From the NCBI RefSeq assembly GCF_025465275.1, contig NZ_JAODNK010000002.1, positions 1-64,000 of the forward strand: a stretch of DNA of 64,000 nucleotides, in the 5' to 3' direction. Origin of the DNA: Nocardia sp. (GTDB lineage Bacteria; Actinomycetota; Actinomycetes; Mycobacteriales; Mycobacteriaceae). This document shows positions 1-8,138 of this stretch, one piece after another; within the stretch, counting starts at the first letter, position 1; each line of letters starts with the position of its first letter. The notes under the pieces were generated by a model. It searched no databases. It was not told where the DNA came from and saw nothing but the letters and a program-made list of their open reading frames with translations. The translations under genes were made by a program, and so were the position numbers.

Positions 1-1
1 C

Positions 2-181
2 GTGCCGCCGTATGTGCCGCATCAGGAGATCAATGCGAGTACGGATGAGCCGCTGGAGTGTGTGCTCGTGCGGAGTGGGAGTGAGGCTGTTGTCGTGAAT
101 CTGGATATTGAGCCGGTGGAGCGGCCGGACACCGTTTACTGGGTCGATCCGCTCCACCGGGATCCCACCGGGGATCAGTGA
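2..181 (+). CDS. Cupin-domain protein, C-terminal fragment (5' end outside window)
   Basis: An open frame enters from the left edge and stops at TGA 179-181, giving 59 residues. It reads VPPYVPHQEINASTDEPLEC and then VLVRSGSEAVVVNLDI, the second half of a small RmlC-type cupin barrel in which the PHQEIN segment supplies a metal-site histidine and glutamate. Small cupins of this type often lie beside sulfur or nitrogen assimilation genes, but the substrate cannot be read from this piece. It converges with the operon on the other strand, 23 bp from that operon's last stop codon. The frame is clear; the family call rests on the fragment alone. Confidence 0.6.
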   Translation: MPPYVPHQEINASTDEPLECVLVRSGSEAVVVNLDIEPVERPDTVYWVDPLHRDPTGDQ

Positions 182-204
182 GAACGTTGCCTCTGCCCGG
201 TGGA

Positions 205-1152
205 TCAGACCGCCGTGGCGGACTTCGTCGCCTCGACTGCTTCGCCGATCCAGGGCAGGACTGCGTCGCGAACTTGAATCACCTGGGGCAGTAGGCCATT
301 CGCCGCCAGAAGGTCCGCGGCGTGCTGTTGTTCGTCTAGGAAATCCTCGGTGACCGCGTTGATGCCGAAGGGGCGGCCGCGGAGGGCGGCTTCCCAGGCG
401 TCGAGGTCTGCCTTGCCGCCGCGGGCGATGACGTCGGCTACGAAGTACTGGGCTGCTTCGCGGGGGTTGGCGGTGATCCAGGCGTCGGATTCCTGCAGCG
501 ACGCGATGATCGCTTCCAGTGCGGGGCGGTTGTTTTCGGCTACGTCACGGCGGGTGAACCATAGGGACGGGTGGCTGAAGACGGATTCGGTGTCGACCAG
601 GGTGTGCAGGTCGGTGGTTGCTTCGATGGCGGTCAGGCCGGGGTAGGCGCCGACCCAGGCGTCGAGGTCGCCGGCCAGGAGGGCGTCGCCGCCGTCGCGG
701 ACGTCGGTGTCGATGGGCTCGACGTCGGACCAGGTGAGGCCGGCCTTCTCCAGGGCGAAGAGCAGGAGGGTGGTCTGCCAGGAGCCGTGGGCGATGCCTA
801 CGCGCTTGCCCTTCAGGTCGGCGGCGGTGCGAATTCCGCTGTCGGACTTGGTGACCAGGCGGCCGTTCTCCACGCGCGGGCCCGAGATGCCGACGTAGAC
901 CAGGTCGCGGCCGTTCGCGAGACCGGTGACCGGCGGGGTGAAGCCGGTGCCGATGAAGTCGTAACCGCCCTCGGTGAACAGCCAATCCGAGTGCAGCGAA
1001 GGCAAACCCGTCTTGGGGTCGACCCGCTCGGTTTGCGGGAGGGCGCGCAGGTCGACCCATTCCACATCGGGCAGCCGGGTTTCCAGAATGCCACGGTGGC
1101 GCAGGACGAACAGGGAGTTGTTGTGCGGGAAGTAGCCGACACGAAGGGACAT
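205..1152 (-). CDS. SsuA/NMT1-like substrate-binding protein fold, no signal peptide
   Basis: The 315-residue protein starts MSLRVGYFPHNNSLFVLRHR and has the layout of ABC periplasmic binding proteins for sulfonates, nitrate or thiamine precursors: the early YFPHNN strand, then DLKGKRVGIAHGS in the middle, where ssuA-type proteins read DLKGKKVAV. The ATG at 1152 is the only start that fits this fold, and nothing before it resembles a signal peptide or lipobox, so the protein should be cytosolic. It is the last gene of the minus-strand operon, 23 bp after a flavin monooxygenase. DszB desulfinase and THI5-type enzymes share this fold and act in the cytosol, so an enzymatic or carrier role is as likely as transport. 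No Cys nucleophile like that of DszB is seen near its N-terminus. Confidence 0.72.
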   Translation of the reverse strand: MSLRVGYFPHNNSLFVLRHRGILETRLPDVEWVDLRALPQTERVDPKTGLPSLHSDWLFTEGGYDFIGTGFTPPVTGLANGRDLVYVGISGPRVENGRLVTKSDSGIRTAADLKGKRVGIAHGSWQTTLLLFALEKAGLTWSDVEPIDTDVRDGGDALLAGDLDAWVGAYPGLTAIEATTDLHTLVDTESVFSHPSLWFTRRDVAENNRPALEAIIASLQESDAWITANPREAAQYFVADVIARGGKADLDAWEAALRGRPFGINAVTEDFLDEQQHAADLLAANGLLPQVIQVRDAVLPWIGEAVEATKSATAV

Positions 1153-1175
1153 GAATGCTCCTGGGATCGAGGGGG

Positions 1176-2345
1176 TCAACGGGAGAAGGACAGTGCTGCT
1201 TCGGAAGTCGGCACGGTGAGCCGGGAGCGGCCCAGTAGCGGCAGGACCTCCTCGCCGACTCGATACGCCTCCTCGAGGTGCGGGTTGCCCGCGAGAATGA
1301 AGGCGTCGACGCCGAGGTCGATCAGTTCGTCGAGGCGCTCGGCGACCTGCTCGTAACTGCCGACCAGGCCGAAGGCGGGGCCACCGCGAATGAGGCTGAA
1401 GCCGCACCACATATTCGGCTGCACTTCGAGATCGCGGTAGCCGGTGATGGTTTCGGGCACCCAGCCCTTGATACGGGCCGCACCGACGGAGTCGCCCTGG
1501 GCGGCCCGATTCGCGGCGTCCCGGTCGACGAAGGCCCAGCCCTTTTCGATTTCCGCCCAGGCCGCTTCCTCGGTGTGCCGGGCGACGATATCGATGCGCA
1601 CCGCGAACTTCGGTGTGCGGCCCGAGGTTTCGGCATGGGCACGGACACCGTCGAATTTCGCGCGCAGATCGGCATAGGGTTCGAGCCAGGACAGGTAGTA
1701 GTCGGAGTGGCGGCCCGCAGCCTGCACGGCGGCACCCGACGAGCCGGAGAAGTACACCTCGGGGAACGGCTGACCGGCCAATCCCGGTGGGAGCGCCGCG
1801 CCTTCGGTATGGAAGAACCGGCCGTCGTAGTCGTACGGTTCGCCGTCCCACACGCCGCGCAACACATCCAGGAACTCACTGGTACGCGCATACCGGTCAT
1901 CGTGGGAAACCTTGTCGCCCCACCACAATTGGGCAGGACCGCCGCCCCCGCTGATGATGTTGTAGACCAACCTGCCCCCGGTGGCCCGCTGCAGGCTCGC
2001 CGACATGCGCGCCGCCTGCACCGGATGCAGGAAGCCGGGCTGGAACGCGACCATGAACCGGTAGGTGGTGGTTTCCCGCGCCAGCGCGGCGGCCACCGCC
2101 CACGGGTCGTCGGTGACCGGGAACGACGGCAGCAAACCGCCGAGAAATCCCGCAGACTCCGAAGCCTTTGCGACAGCGGCCATATGGTCGATATAGCCGT
2201 ACCCGTCGAGTTCGCCGTCACGGATGGCCGGGGCGATATTGCCGGGGCCGTAACCGCCTGCATGGCCGCGGTTGGCACGGCGCGGGGTGCGCAGCGACGC
2301 GTGGTCGCCCTCCATGCCGATGCGCCAGTAGATATCGATGGTCAT
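1176..2345 (-). CDS. LLM-class FMN-dependent monooxygenase (SsuD-like)
   Basis: This 389-residue protein belongs to the bacterial-luciferase superfamily of two-component FMNH2-dependent monooxygenases. It has the family hallmarks SASLQRATGGRLVYNIISGG (residues about 125-145), then the RYARTSEFLDVLRGVW segment, and a C-terminal GSYEQVAERLDELIDLGVDAF. SsuD-type enzymes cleave C-S bonds of alkanesulfonates to sulfite and aldehyde. The start ATG overlaps the stop of the upstream paralogue by four bases (ATGA, 2342-2345), so the two are translationally coupled. The partner flavin reductase is not in the window. The neighbouring transporter and desulfinase suggest a sulfonate, sulfone or sulfinate substrate; this is inference from context. 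Confidence 0.85.
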   Translation of the reverse strand: MTIDIYWRIGMEGDHASLRTPRRANRGHAGGYGPGNIAPAIRDGELDGYGYIDHMAAVAKASESAGFLGGLLPSFPVTDDPWAVAAALARETTTYRFMVAFQPGFLHPVQAARMSASLQRATGGRLVYNIISGGGGPAQLWWGDKVSHDDRYARTSEFLDVLRGVWDGEPYDYDGRFFHTEGAALPPGLAGQPFPEVYFSGSSGAAVQAAGRHSDYYLSWLEPYADLRAKFDGVRAHAETSGRTPKFAVRIDIVARHTEEAAWAEIEKGWAFVDRDAANRAAQGDSVGAARIKGWVPETITGYRDLEVQPNMWCGFSLIRGGPAFGLVGSYEQVAERLDELIDLGVDAFILAGNPHLEEAYRVGEEVLPLLGRSRLTVPTSEAALSFSR

Positions 2346-3439
2346 GCCGTGGCCTCCTGGGCGGCCAGGGTGCGCCCGGCCGGGTCGACGAGATACAGCA
2401 GGTGTTCGCCGGTGCGGTGTACTTCCTCGATATGCGGGTGACCGACGAGCACGAAGGATTCGATTCCGGCGTCGATGTAGGCCGAGAGCCGCTGCGCCAC
2501 TTGCTCATAGCTCCCGACCAGACCCACCGGCTGGGAGTAGCCGAGCTCGGCGAATCCCGCCCAGCGGCCGTCGCCGAGATCCAAGGCGTTCGAAGGGTCT
2601 TCTGGGTGCACCTCGCGCCACTGGCGGTGCGCTCGCGCCCACGCTTCCTGCTCGGTTTCCCTGGCTATGATCGGGATCTCGAGCCCCGCCCGCACGGTCC
2701 GGCCCGCAGCCACCGCACGTTCACGCAGCTCTGTCACCGATGCCGTGATGCCGTCCGGTGTTTCGGTGAACACGTGAACGTCACCGTGCCGAGCCGAGAG
2801 TTCCAGCGCCTGCGCCGAAGTGCCGGAGAGATACACCGTGGGGAACGGCAGCCCGGACAGAATGCCGCGGAAGCCACCGTCGATCACGTCATAGTGTTCG
2901 CCGTCGAATTCGAAGCCGGTGCCCTTGAATCCTGCTCCGGGGACAGGCGTTTCGTTCCACACGCCCCGCGCCACGGTCAGAAACTCCGCGGCGCGTGCGT
3001 AGCGCTCGTCGCCGGTGACCCGATCGCCCCGCGCGCGGGCATCGGCTTCGCCGGTCTCCACAGCGATCCGCCACGACAACCTCCCCCGGGAAATCTGCTG
3101 CAACGTCGCCGATACCTTCGCCGCATAGACCGGAGTCCCGAAGGCAGGCTGGAATTCGACGATCACTCGAGCGTGCCGGGTGGCGCGCAGGGCCCCGCCC
3201 GCCACGATCCACGATTCCTCGCCGAGCGGATCATAGGGAGCCAGCACGCCGTCGAGTCCGGAAAGCTCTGCGGCATTGACGATCTGGTGCAGGTCATCGA
3301 ACGGCCCGAACTGCCCCGGCCGCACATCGGTGGCCGGGGTGACCCGCGATGGCCCACCGAAACCGCCGCGATTACGCGCCGCCGGCCCGGCATGCCTGCC
3401 ATCACCCTGGGTGGGCAGCCGCCACAGGAACTCGGTCAC
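2342..3439 (-). CDS. LLM-class FMN-dependent monooxygenase (SsuD-like), paralogue
   Basis: The 365-residue protein is a second SsuD-like luciferase-family monooxygenase beginning MTEFLWRLPTQGDGRHAG. It keeps the SATLQQISRGRLSWRIAVET motif and the terminal GSYEQVAQRLSAYIDAGIESF. It overlaps the desulfinase gene upstream (3436-3439) and its paralogue downstream (2342-2345), each by ATGA, so three consecutive genes are coupled. Two paralogues side by side suggest successive oxygenations, as in sulfone to sulfinate pathways, or two related substrates. Substrate and flavin-reductase partner are unknown. The family assignment is firm, the pathway role inferred. Confidence 0.85.
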   Translation of the reverse strand: MTEFLWRLPTQGDGRHAGPAARNRGGFGGPSRVTPATDVRPGQFGPFDDLHQIVNAAELSGLDGVLAPYDPLGEESWIVAGGALRATRHARVIVEFQPAFGTPVYAAKVSATLQQISRGRLSWRIAVETGEADARARGDRVTGDERYARAAEFLTVARGVWNETPVPGAGFKGTGFEFDGEHYDVIDGGFRGILSGLPFPTVYLSGTSAQALELSARHGDVHVFTETPDGITASVTELRERAVAAGRTVRAGLEIPIIARETEQEAWARAHRQWREVHPEDPSNALDLGDGRWAGFAELGYSQPVGLVGSYEQVAQRLSAYIDAGIESFVLVGHPHIEEVHRTGEHLLYLVDPAGRTLAAQEATA

Positions 3440-4461
3440 GCCGGCGCCTTCCCCGACTCGACGAGCTCACGAGCCCGTTCCAAAGGTTCACGGGCGACCC
3501 AGGATTCGAGATCGAAGCCTGTGGCCAGGAATCCGTGGGTGTACAGGAACTGCTGCTGGATCCCGATCAGCTCGACGCGTTCATCCGACAGTGACGGATG
3601 CAGGTCCTTGTGGAAGTTCTCGCCATAGGCCGCAACGACCCCTTCGGGCCCGGAAAGAGTTTCGCGCTGCAGCACCTCACGGACAGCATCGAGATTGCCC
3701 GCTGCCCAATCGGCCGCGCGCAAGCTCTGCGCGAGGAATCCGATCACGACCTCGGGTCGCGACTCCAGCAGGTCCGCGTGCACGGTAATGGGGCGCGGAG
3801 TGCCATTGTTGACCCGCAGCCGCTTGCTCTCGGTAGCGTCCAGATCCACCGCGACCCGGAGCCCGTGCTCCCGCGCGACCTCCTGTGCCCGTGCGCCCTT
3901 GACGTAGATGGCGTCCACCTCACCGCGCAGCAGTTCCTCGACGCCCCACGTCGTGATGCGGCCCTCGGCGCGGGCTTGGGTGCGCACCTGCGGGTTCCGC
4001 TCGGTACCGACCTCCACGGCGGTCACATCGGCGAGGGTGAGCCCGCCGAGTCGCAGCGCGCTGGAAAAACCGTGCAGTGCCATCGCGCGTGGAAAGCTGC
4101 GGGCCTGATCCTGTGCCCACGCGGGGATTCCCACGCGCAGCCCGGCGAGTTCGGCCGGACCGGCGACCTCCGCATCGGGTCCGACGAGAATGGCCTGCGC
4201 CTCGTCGATCCAGGTCAGTCCGATCAGCCGGGTCGGTGAGCCCTGCGCGCGAGCCGCGAGTGCGGGCACATTGCCGCCCTCCCGGACCAGGCCGGACAGA
4301 TCGTGCAGAAAGTGGTGCGCGGCCAGTTCCGGCCCGGTGTCCTGCAGGACACCGAACTCCAGCCCGGCCGCACTGGCGGTCTCACCCAGCCAGCCGAGGC
4401 TGTTCGCGAGACCGCTGGCCGTGGGGACGGGGCAGCGGGTGTACCAAAGGGTTTCGGTCAT
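3436..4461 (-). CDS. DszB-like sulfinate desulfinase
   Basis: The 341-residue protein resembles 2'-hydroxybiphenyl-2-sulfinate desulfinase (DszB) of Rhodococcus, which releases sulfite from an aromatic sulfinate in the last step of the 4S pathway. The N-terminus TLWYTRCPVPTA matches DszB around its nucleophile, placing Cys10 at the DszB Cys27 position. HHF gives His50, and VREGGNVPAL gives Arg60 in the RxGG motif; His50 and Arg60 are ten residues apart, as are DszB His60 and Arg70. The rest is a periplasmic-binding-protein fold (GPAELAGLRVGIPAWAQD). An AGGAGC ribosome site precedes ATG 4461. It lies between the transporter ATPase and two SsuD-like monooxygenases. The real substrate may differ from hydroxybiphenyl sulfinate, because overall similarity outside the active-site segments looks modest. 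Confidence 0.75.
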   Translation of the reverse strand: MTETLWYTRCPVPTASGLANSLGWLGETASAAGLEFGVLQDTGPELAAHHFLHDLSGLVREGGNVPALAARAQGSPTRLIGLTWIDEAQAILVGPDAEVAGPAELAGLRVGIPAWAQDQARSFPRAMALHGFSSALRLGGLTLADVTAVEVGTERNPQVRTQARAEGRITTWGVEELLRGEVDAIYVKGARAQEVAREHGLRVAVDLDATESKRLRVNNGTPRPITVHADLLESRPEVVIGFLAQSLRAADWAAGNLDAVREVLQRETLSGPEGVVAAYGENFHKDLHPSLSDERVELIGIQQQFLYTHGFLATGFDLESWVAREPLERARELVESGKAPA

Positions 4462-4499
4462 GAGCGCTCCTGATGAGGCGAAGGTGTCAGCGGCCGGTC

Positions 4500-5195
4500 T
4501 CAGTGGACGCCGAGCTGATCGAGGAATTCGGTTCGGTAGCGGATGGTTTCGGCCGCTGCGCGGTCCCGGGGATGCGGGAGATCGATGGTGACATCGACGG
4601 CGAAGCGACCACGGTCGAGAATCAGCACCCGGTCGGCCAGGCGAATTGCCTCGTCGACATCGTGAGTCACCATCAGCACCGCCGGACGGTGCCGGGCGAC
4701 CAGGTCACCCACGAGGTCCTGCATCTGCAATCGCGTGAGTGCGTCCAGCGCCGCGAAAGGCTCGTCCAGCAGCAGCAATTCGGGTTCACGGACCAGCGCG
4801 CGGGCCAGGGCTGCGCGCTGCGCCTCACCGCCCGAGAGGGTGGCAGGCCACTGCCGGGCCTTGCCGTCGAGATTCACCTCGGCAAGCGCCCGCAGCCCCG
4901 CTTCACGATTCTCGCGAGAATGACGTTGGCCGACAACAACATTGGCCAGCACCCGCTTCGACGGGATGAGACGCGGCTCCTGATAGACGGTGGTGCGCCG
5001 CGCCGGCACCAGCACCTCCCCCGCATCCGGGACTTCGAGTCCGGTGAGCAGGCGCAGCAGTGTCGTCTTACCGGTGCCGCTGGGCCCCAGCAGCACCACG
5101 AACTCACCGCTATGAATGGTGAGATCGACACTGTCGAGAACGGTCTTGTCGCCGAACGACTTCCGCAGCCCGGTGATCGATACGGCGGTGGTCAT
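4500..5195 (-). CDS. ABC transporter ATP-binding protein (SsuB/TauB type)
   Basis: The 231-residue ATPase energises the import system of this operon. It shows Walker A GPSGTGKTT, the Q-loop region VYQEPRLIP, signature LSGGEAQR, Walker B LLLLDEPFAALD and the H-loop VTHDVDEA. The short length and the DEPFAALD form are typical of the nitrate/sulfonate/taurine subfamily. I place the start at ATG 5195 because it overlaps the permease stop by ATGA and leaves exactly the ATPase fold; longer in-frame versions would run back over permease sequence. The gene is followed after 38 bp by the desulfinase. Confidence 0.9.
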   Translation of the reverse strand: MTTAVSITGLRKSFGDKTVLDSVDLTIHSGEFVVLLGPSGTGKTTLLRLLTGLEVPDAGEVLVPARRTTVYQEPRLIPSKRVLANVVVGQRHSRENREAGLRALAEVNLDGKARQWPATLSGGEAQRAALARALVREPELLLLDEPFAALDALTRLQMQDLVGDLVARHRPAVLMVTHDVDEAIRLADRVLILDRGRFAVDVTIDLPHPRDRAAAETIRYRTEFLDQLGVH

Positions 5196-6058
5196 CGAAT
5201 CGCCACCTGCTTGCGCCACGGCATCGAGAACTTCTCGATGACCCGCACCACAACATCGAAGATCAAGCCCAGCACCGCGTAGAGCACCACGCACAGCACC
5301 ATGTAGTCGGTGCGGTTGTACTCCTGCGCCAGGGTCACCAGGTAGCCGACACCCTCCCGGGTACCGACCTGTTCGGCCGCGATGAGCCCGGTAATGCTGA
5401 TGGACAAGCACACGCGCAGCGCCATCAGAATGCCCGGCAGCGCCGATGGCAGGATCACCTCGAGCACCAGCCGCGGCCCGCGCAAGCCGAAACTCCGTGC
5501 CGCCTCGACCATTTTGCGATCCACATTGCGGACCCCGAGATAGGTATAGGCGTACATCGGCGCGATGGTGGCGACCGCGATCAGCAGCACCTTGTACAGC
5601 TCGTCGATGCCGAACCAGGCGATGAACAGCGGCGCCAGCGCCAGGAAGGGCACGGCCCGCACAATCTGCATGGTCGAATCGACCAATTCCTCACCGAGAC
5701 TGGCCAATCCGGCCAGCAGGCCGAGCACCAGCCCGGCGGTAACCCCGATTCCGACCCCGGCGGCCGCGCGAACAAGTGAGGCCATCGCGAAGTCCACCAG
5801 TTGACCGCTGGAGGCCAACTCGGTGAAGGCCGTCCACACCTTGGGCGGTCCGGCGAGAACCTGCGGCGAGACCGTGCCGGTCGCCGAGGCGATCCACCAG
5901 GCGGCGAAGATCAGCGCGGGCAGTAGGAATCGCAGCGGTACGGAAAGCCATGCGGGCCTGCGCCGTTCGACCCGGCTACGGGGCGGGGCCAGGACCGGAT
6001 CGGTGAGGACGGGCTCAGCGCGCACGGGGTCGGTGACCACTCCCGAGATCACTGCCAT
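5192..6058 (-). CDS. ABC transporter permease (SsuC/TauC type)
   Basis: This 288-residue inner-membrane protein has a basic, Pro-rich N-terminal tail (about 40 residues), then about six membrane segments starting at LRFLLPALIFAAWWIASATG. The cytoplasmic EAA loop reads EAARSFGLRGPRLVLEVILP, which docks onto the ATPase. Its length and order suit the SsuC/TauC/NrtB permease family. It follows the lipoprotein gene with almost no gap (6058/6060) and overlaps the ATPase by four bases. The imported compound is probably a sulfonate or other anionic organosulfur compound; the evidence for that is genomic context only. Confidence 0.9.
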   Translation of the reverse strand: MAVISGVVTDPVRAEPVLTDPVLAPPRSRVERRRPAWLSVPLRFLLPALIFAAWWIASATGTVSPQVLAGPPKVWTAFTELASSGQLVDFAMASLVRAAAGVGIGVTAGLVLGLLAGLASLGEELVDSTMQIVRAVPFLALAPLFIAWFGIDELYKVLLIAVATIAPMYAYTYLGVRNVDRKMVEAARSFGLRGPRLVLEVILPSALPGILMALRVCLSISITGLIAAEQVGTREGVGYLVTLAQEYNRTDYMVLCVVLYAVLGLIFDVVVRVIEKFSMPWRKQVAIR

Positions 6059-6059
6059 A

Positions 6060-7091
6060 TCAGCTGCCCACCTTGACCGCCGCCAGTTGCTCCGGCGTCA
6101 GCTTGGCCTTCAGGTCGTAGAAGATATCGCCGGCGGTGATCTGGCGGGTGATGACACCATTGCCGAAGAACGTATTCACCACATCGCCCAGATCCGTCGC
6201 ATCGGCGGCGGACGGCAGTCGCGGCACGGTCGCCTCACTACCGACACGCACGGCATCCGCCAGCCGCGCACCGGAGAGCGCGGTCGGGCCGGTCTTCTCG
6301 AAGACGTTCTCGAAGTCGGCCGGATTGGCCCGCTGCTTGGCTGTAAGTCCCTGCAGCACTTCGAGATACTTGGCCGCGATCTCGGGATGCTGGTCCAGCA
6401 CCTCGGTGCGGAACACCACGACGCTATTGTCCTTCGAGCCGATGCTCTTCTCGGTCGCGATCTCGACGCCGCCGTTGGCCTTGGCCTCCTGGTACGGAAT
6501 CAGGAACGACGCCCAGGCGTCGATCTTCCCGGAAGCGAAGGCGGACGCGGCATCCTTCTGCTGCAACGGAACTCGCGTCACCTTGTCGGCCGGAATGCCC
6601 GCCTGCGCCAACGCCTCGAGCAGGATGTACTCGCCCTTGGCGGCAGGATTCACCGCTACCCGCTTACCAACCAGATCGGCGACCGAGTGAATCCCGGAGC
6701 CCGGCGAGGCGATAATGCCGCTCTGATCCTGACCGGCCGGGTCCTGCACCGCCACGATCCGAACGCCGACATCCTTGGACAACGCGCCGACCACCGGGCT
6801 GAAGGCCGCCCCGGACACGTCAAGTTCCTTGGTATTGAACAACTTCAGCATGGAGCTGAAACCCGGTGTGGTGGGCACCCATTGGATCTTCACGCCGAGC
6901 GGAGCGAGCGCGGCATCGAAGGTGCCGTCCCGCTTTCCGACCGCGATCGGCCCCTCGTTGCCCGGGTCGACCACCTTGAGCACGATGGACGAATTGCCGC
7001 CACCACCGGAACCGGAGCTACACCCGGCGACGAGTGCGGCGATGGGGACGATCGCGATTGCGATACGCATGAGGGCTCGCCTGCGGGACAT
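6060..7091 (-). CDS. Lipoprotein substrate-binding protein of the sulfonate-type ABC importer
   Basis: The 343-residue protein starts MSRRRALMRIAIAIVPIAAL and carries a lipobox VAGC (Cys24) followed by a Gly/Ser linker, so it should be a membrane-anchored lipoprotein. The mature part is an SsuA/NMT1-type binding fold, with VDLVGKRVAVNPAAKGEYIL at its centre. An AGGAG site lies seven or so bases before ATG 7091; an in-frame ATG at 7070 would cut into the signal sequence. It is the first gene of the seven-gene minus-strand operon and faces the IclR regulator across a 205-bp promoter region with two palindromes. Confidence 0.88.
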   Translation of the reverse strand: MSRRRALMRIAIAIVPIAALVAGCSSGSGGGGNSSIVLKVVDPGNEGPIAVGKRDGTFDAALAPLGVKIQWVPTTPGFSSMLKLFNTKELDVSGAAFSPVVGALSKDVGVRIVAVQDPAGQDQSGIIASPGSGIHSVADLVGKRVAVNPAAKGEYILLEALAQAGIPADKVTRVPLQQKDAASAFASGKIDAWASFLIPYQEAKANGGVEIATEKSIGSKDNSVVVFRTEVLDQHPEIAAKYLEVLQGLTAKQRANPADFENVFEKTGPTALSGARLADAVRVGSEATVPRLPSAADATDLGDVVNTFFGNGVITRQITAGDIFYDLKAKLTPEQLAAVKVGS

Positions 7092-7168
7092 CGTGGAGGC
7101 TCCTGTTCCGGATTGTCGATCAATGCCTCCGCAGAGTAGGGACGACGGTGGGGTGACGGCCAGGTAAT

Positions 7169-7189
7169 GCTTTCCGTGGATTGGAAGGC
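7169..7189. promoter_or_regulatory. Operator-like palindrome 1
   Basis: The sequence is GCTTTCC, seven bases, GGAAGGC, an inverted repeat with one mismatch. It lies 78-98 bases upstream of the lipoprotein start and matches the second site (7232-7254) in both arm sequence and spacer length. A TTGACA hexamer at 7190-7195 on the plus strand abuts it. It probably binds the divergently encoded IclR-family regulator. Confidence 0.6.
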
Positions 7190-7231
7190 TTGACAGCGCG
7201 ATAAACCCTGCTATTGGCCCGCTCGGCGAAT

Positions 7232-7254
7232 AGCTTTCCATCTATCGGAAAGCT
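7232..7254. promoter_or_regulatory. Operator-like palindrome 2
   Basis: A perfect inverted repeat, AGCTTTCC, seven bases, GGAAAGCT. It ends 42 bases before the GTG start of the IclR gene, and its centre is 64 bp from that of palindrome 1, about six helical turns. It could serve autoregulation and control of the divergent operon together. Confidence 0.65.
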
Positions 7255-7296
7255 CAACAGCCGCTGCGGGTCCGCCGCTGTGTTAGCGTCGGCCCT

Positions 7297-8058
7297 GTGG
7301 AAGCTTCCGGCGTACAGACCGTCGCCCGCGCCCTGTCCGTCCTGGACTGTTTCCGAGGGGGCGAGGAGCGCGGCGTCTCGGAGATCGCACGGCAGCAGGG
7401 GCTCGCCGTCAGCACCACCCATCGTCTGCTGGCCGCACTGGTGCAGGCCGGCTTTCTGGAGAAGGACACCGTTTCCAGCCGCTACCGCATGGGCGGCGCG
7501 CTCGCCGAGTACGGGCAGATCGCCTACCGCCAGCACCGCATCTATCTGGCGGAGCCGCATCTCGAACAGCTCGCGAACACCACCGGAGCCAGTGCGTCGG
7601 TGGCGACGCGGCACAATATCCACGCCGTACTGCTCGGCACCAGCCACTGGCGGGAAACCGACGGCCACGCACTACAGGGCGTGCGATTGCCCCTGCACGC
7701 GAGCGCCCTCGGCAAGGCGCTGCTCGCCTGGTCGGCGACCACCGATGACGAATTGCGCAGCCTTCCTTATGAAGAAGGCACCGAGCGATCCGTCTCCGGA
7801 CCCGCCGAACTCCGCCGCGAACTGATCACCACCCGCGAACGCGGATACGCCTACAACGACGAGGAACTCGATCCCGGGTTCCGCACCATCGGGCTGCCCA
7901 TCCTCGATCCCCGCGACAGCGCCGCCCCGTGCCGCTTCGCGCTCGGGCTGCGCGGTCCGACCACGCTGATGATTCCCGAACGAGTGCCGTTCTTCGTCGA
8001 GCTGGCGAAGGTGACCGCACAGGAGATCGCGGCCAAGTTCGCCACCGCGCACAGCTGA
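7297..8058 (+). CDS. IclR-family transcriptional regulator
   Basis: The 253-residue regulator has an N-terminal winged helix (QTVARALSVLDCFRGGEERG, then the recognition region GLAVSTTHRLLAALVQAGFL) and an IclR effector domain with the typical LHASALGKALLA segment near residue 135. The GTG at 7297 sits seven bases after a TAGCGT hexamer (7284-7289), which suggests a leaderless transcript. Divergent orientation and the two palindromes make it the likely local regulator of the uptake and desulfurisation operon and perhaps of the monooxygenases downstream. IclR proteins usually sense a small carboxylic or aromatic ligand; the ligand here is unknown. Confidence 0.88.
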   Translation: MEASGVQTVARALSVLDCFRGGEERGVSEIARQQGLAVSTTHRLLAALVQAGFLEKDTVSSRYRMGGALAEYGQIAYRQHRIYLAEPHLEQLANTTGASASVATRHNIHAVLLGTSHWRETDGHALQGVRLPLHASALGKALLAWSATTDDELRSLPYEEGTERSVSGPAELRRELITTRERGYAYNDEELDPGFRTIGLPILDPRDSAAPCRFALGLRGPTTLMIPERVPFFVELAKVTAQEIAAKFATAHS

Positions 8059-8138
8059 CCGGGCCGTATCCCACAGGGTTCGGATCACGCTGACGCCAAC
8101 CGTGGCGGCGGCCGCCAAGTTCGACGATCGTCGAACTT

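Noticed and set aside
3436-4461. Plain SsuA/TauA binding protein as the identity of the DszB-like gene
   Set aside because: It has no signal peptide, and the Cys, His and RxGG motif align with DszB at matching spacing. Some doubt remains and is reflected in the confidence.
7190-7217. TTGACA-N16-TATTGG as a plus-strand promoter of the IclR gene
   Set aside because: The -10 is poor and would leave a long leader, while TAGCGT at 7284-7289 gives a better leaderless start. I kept only the palindromes as regulatory features.
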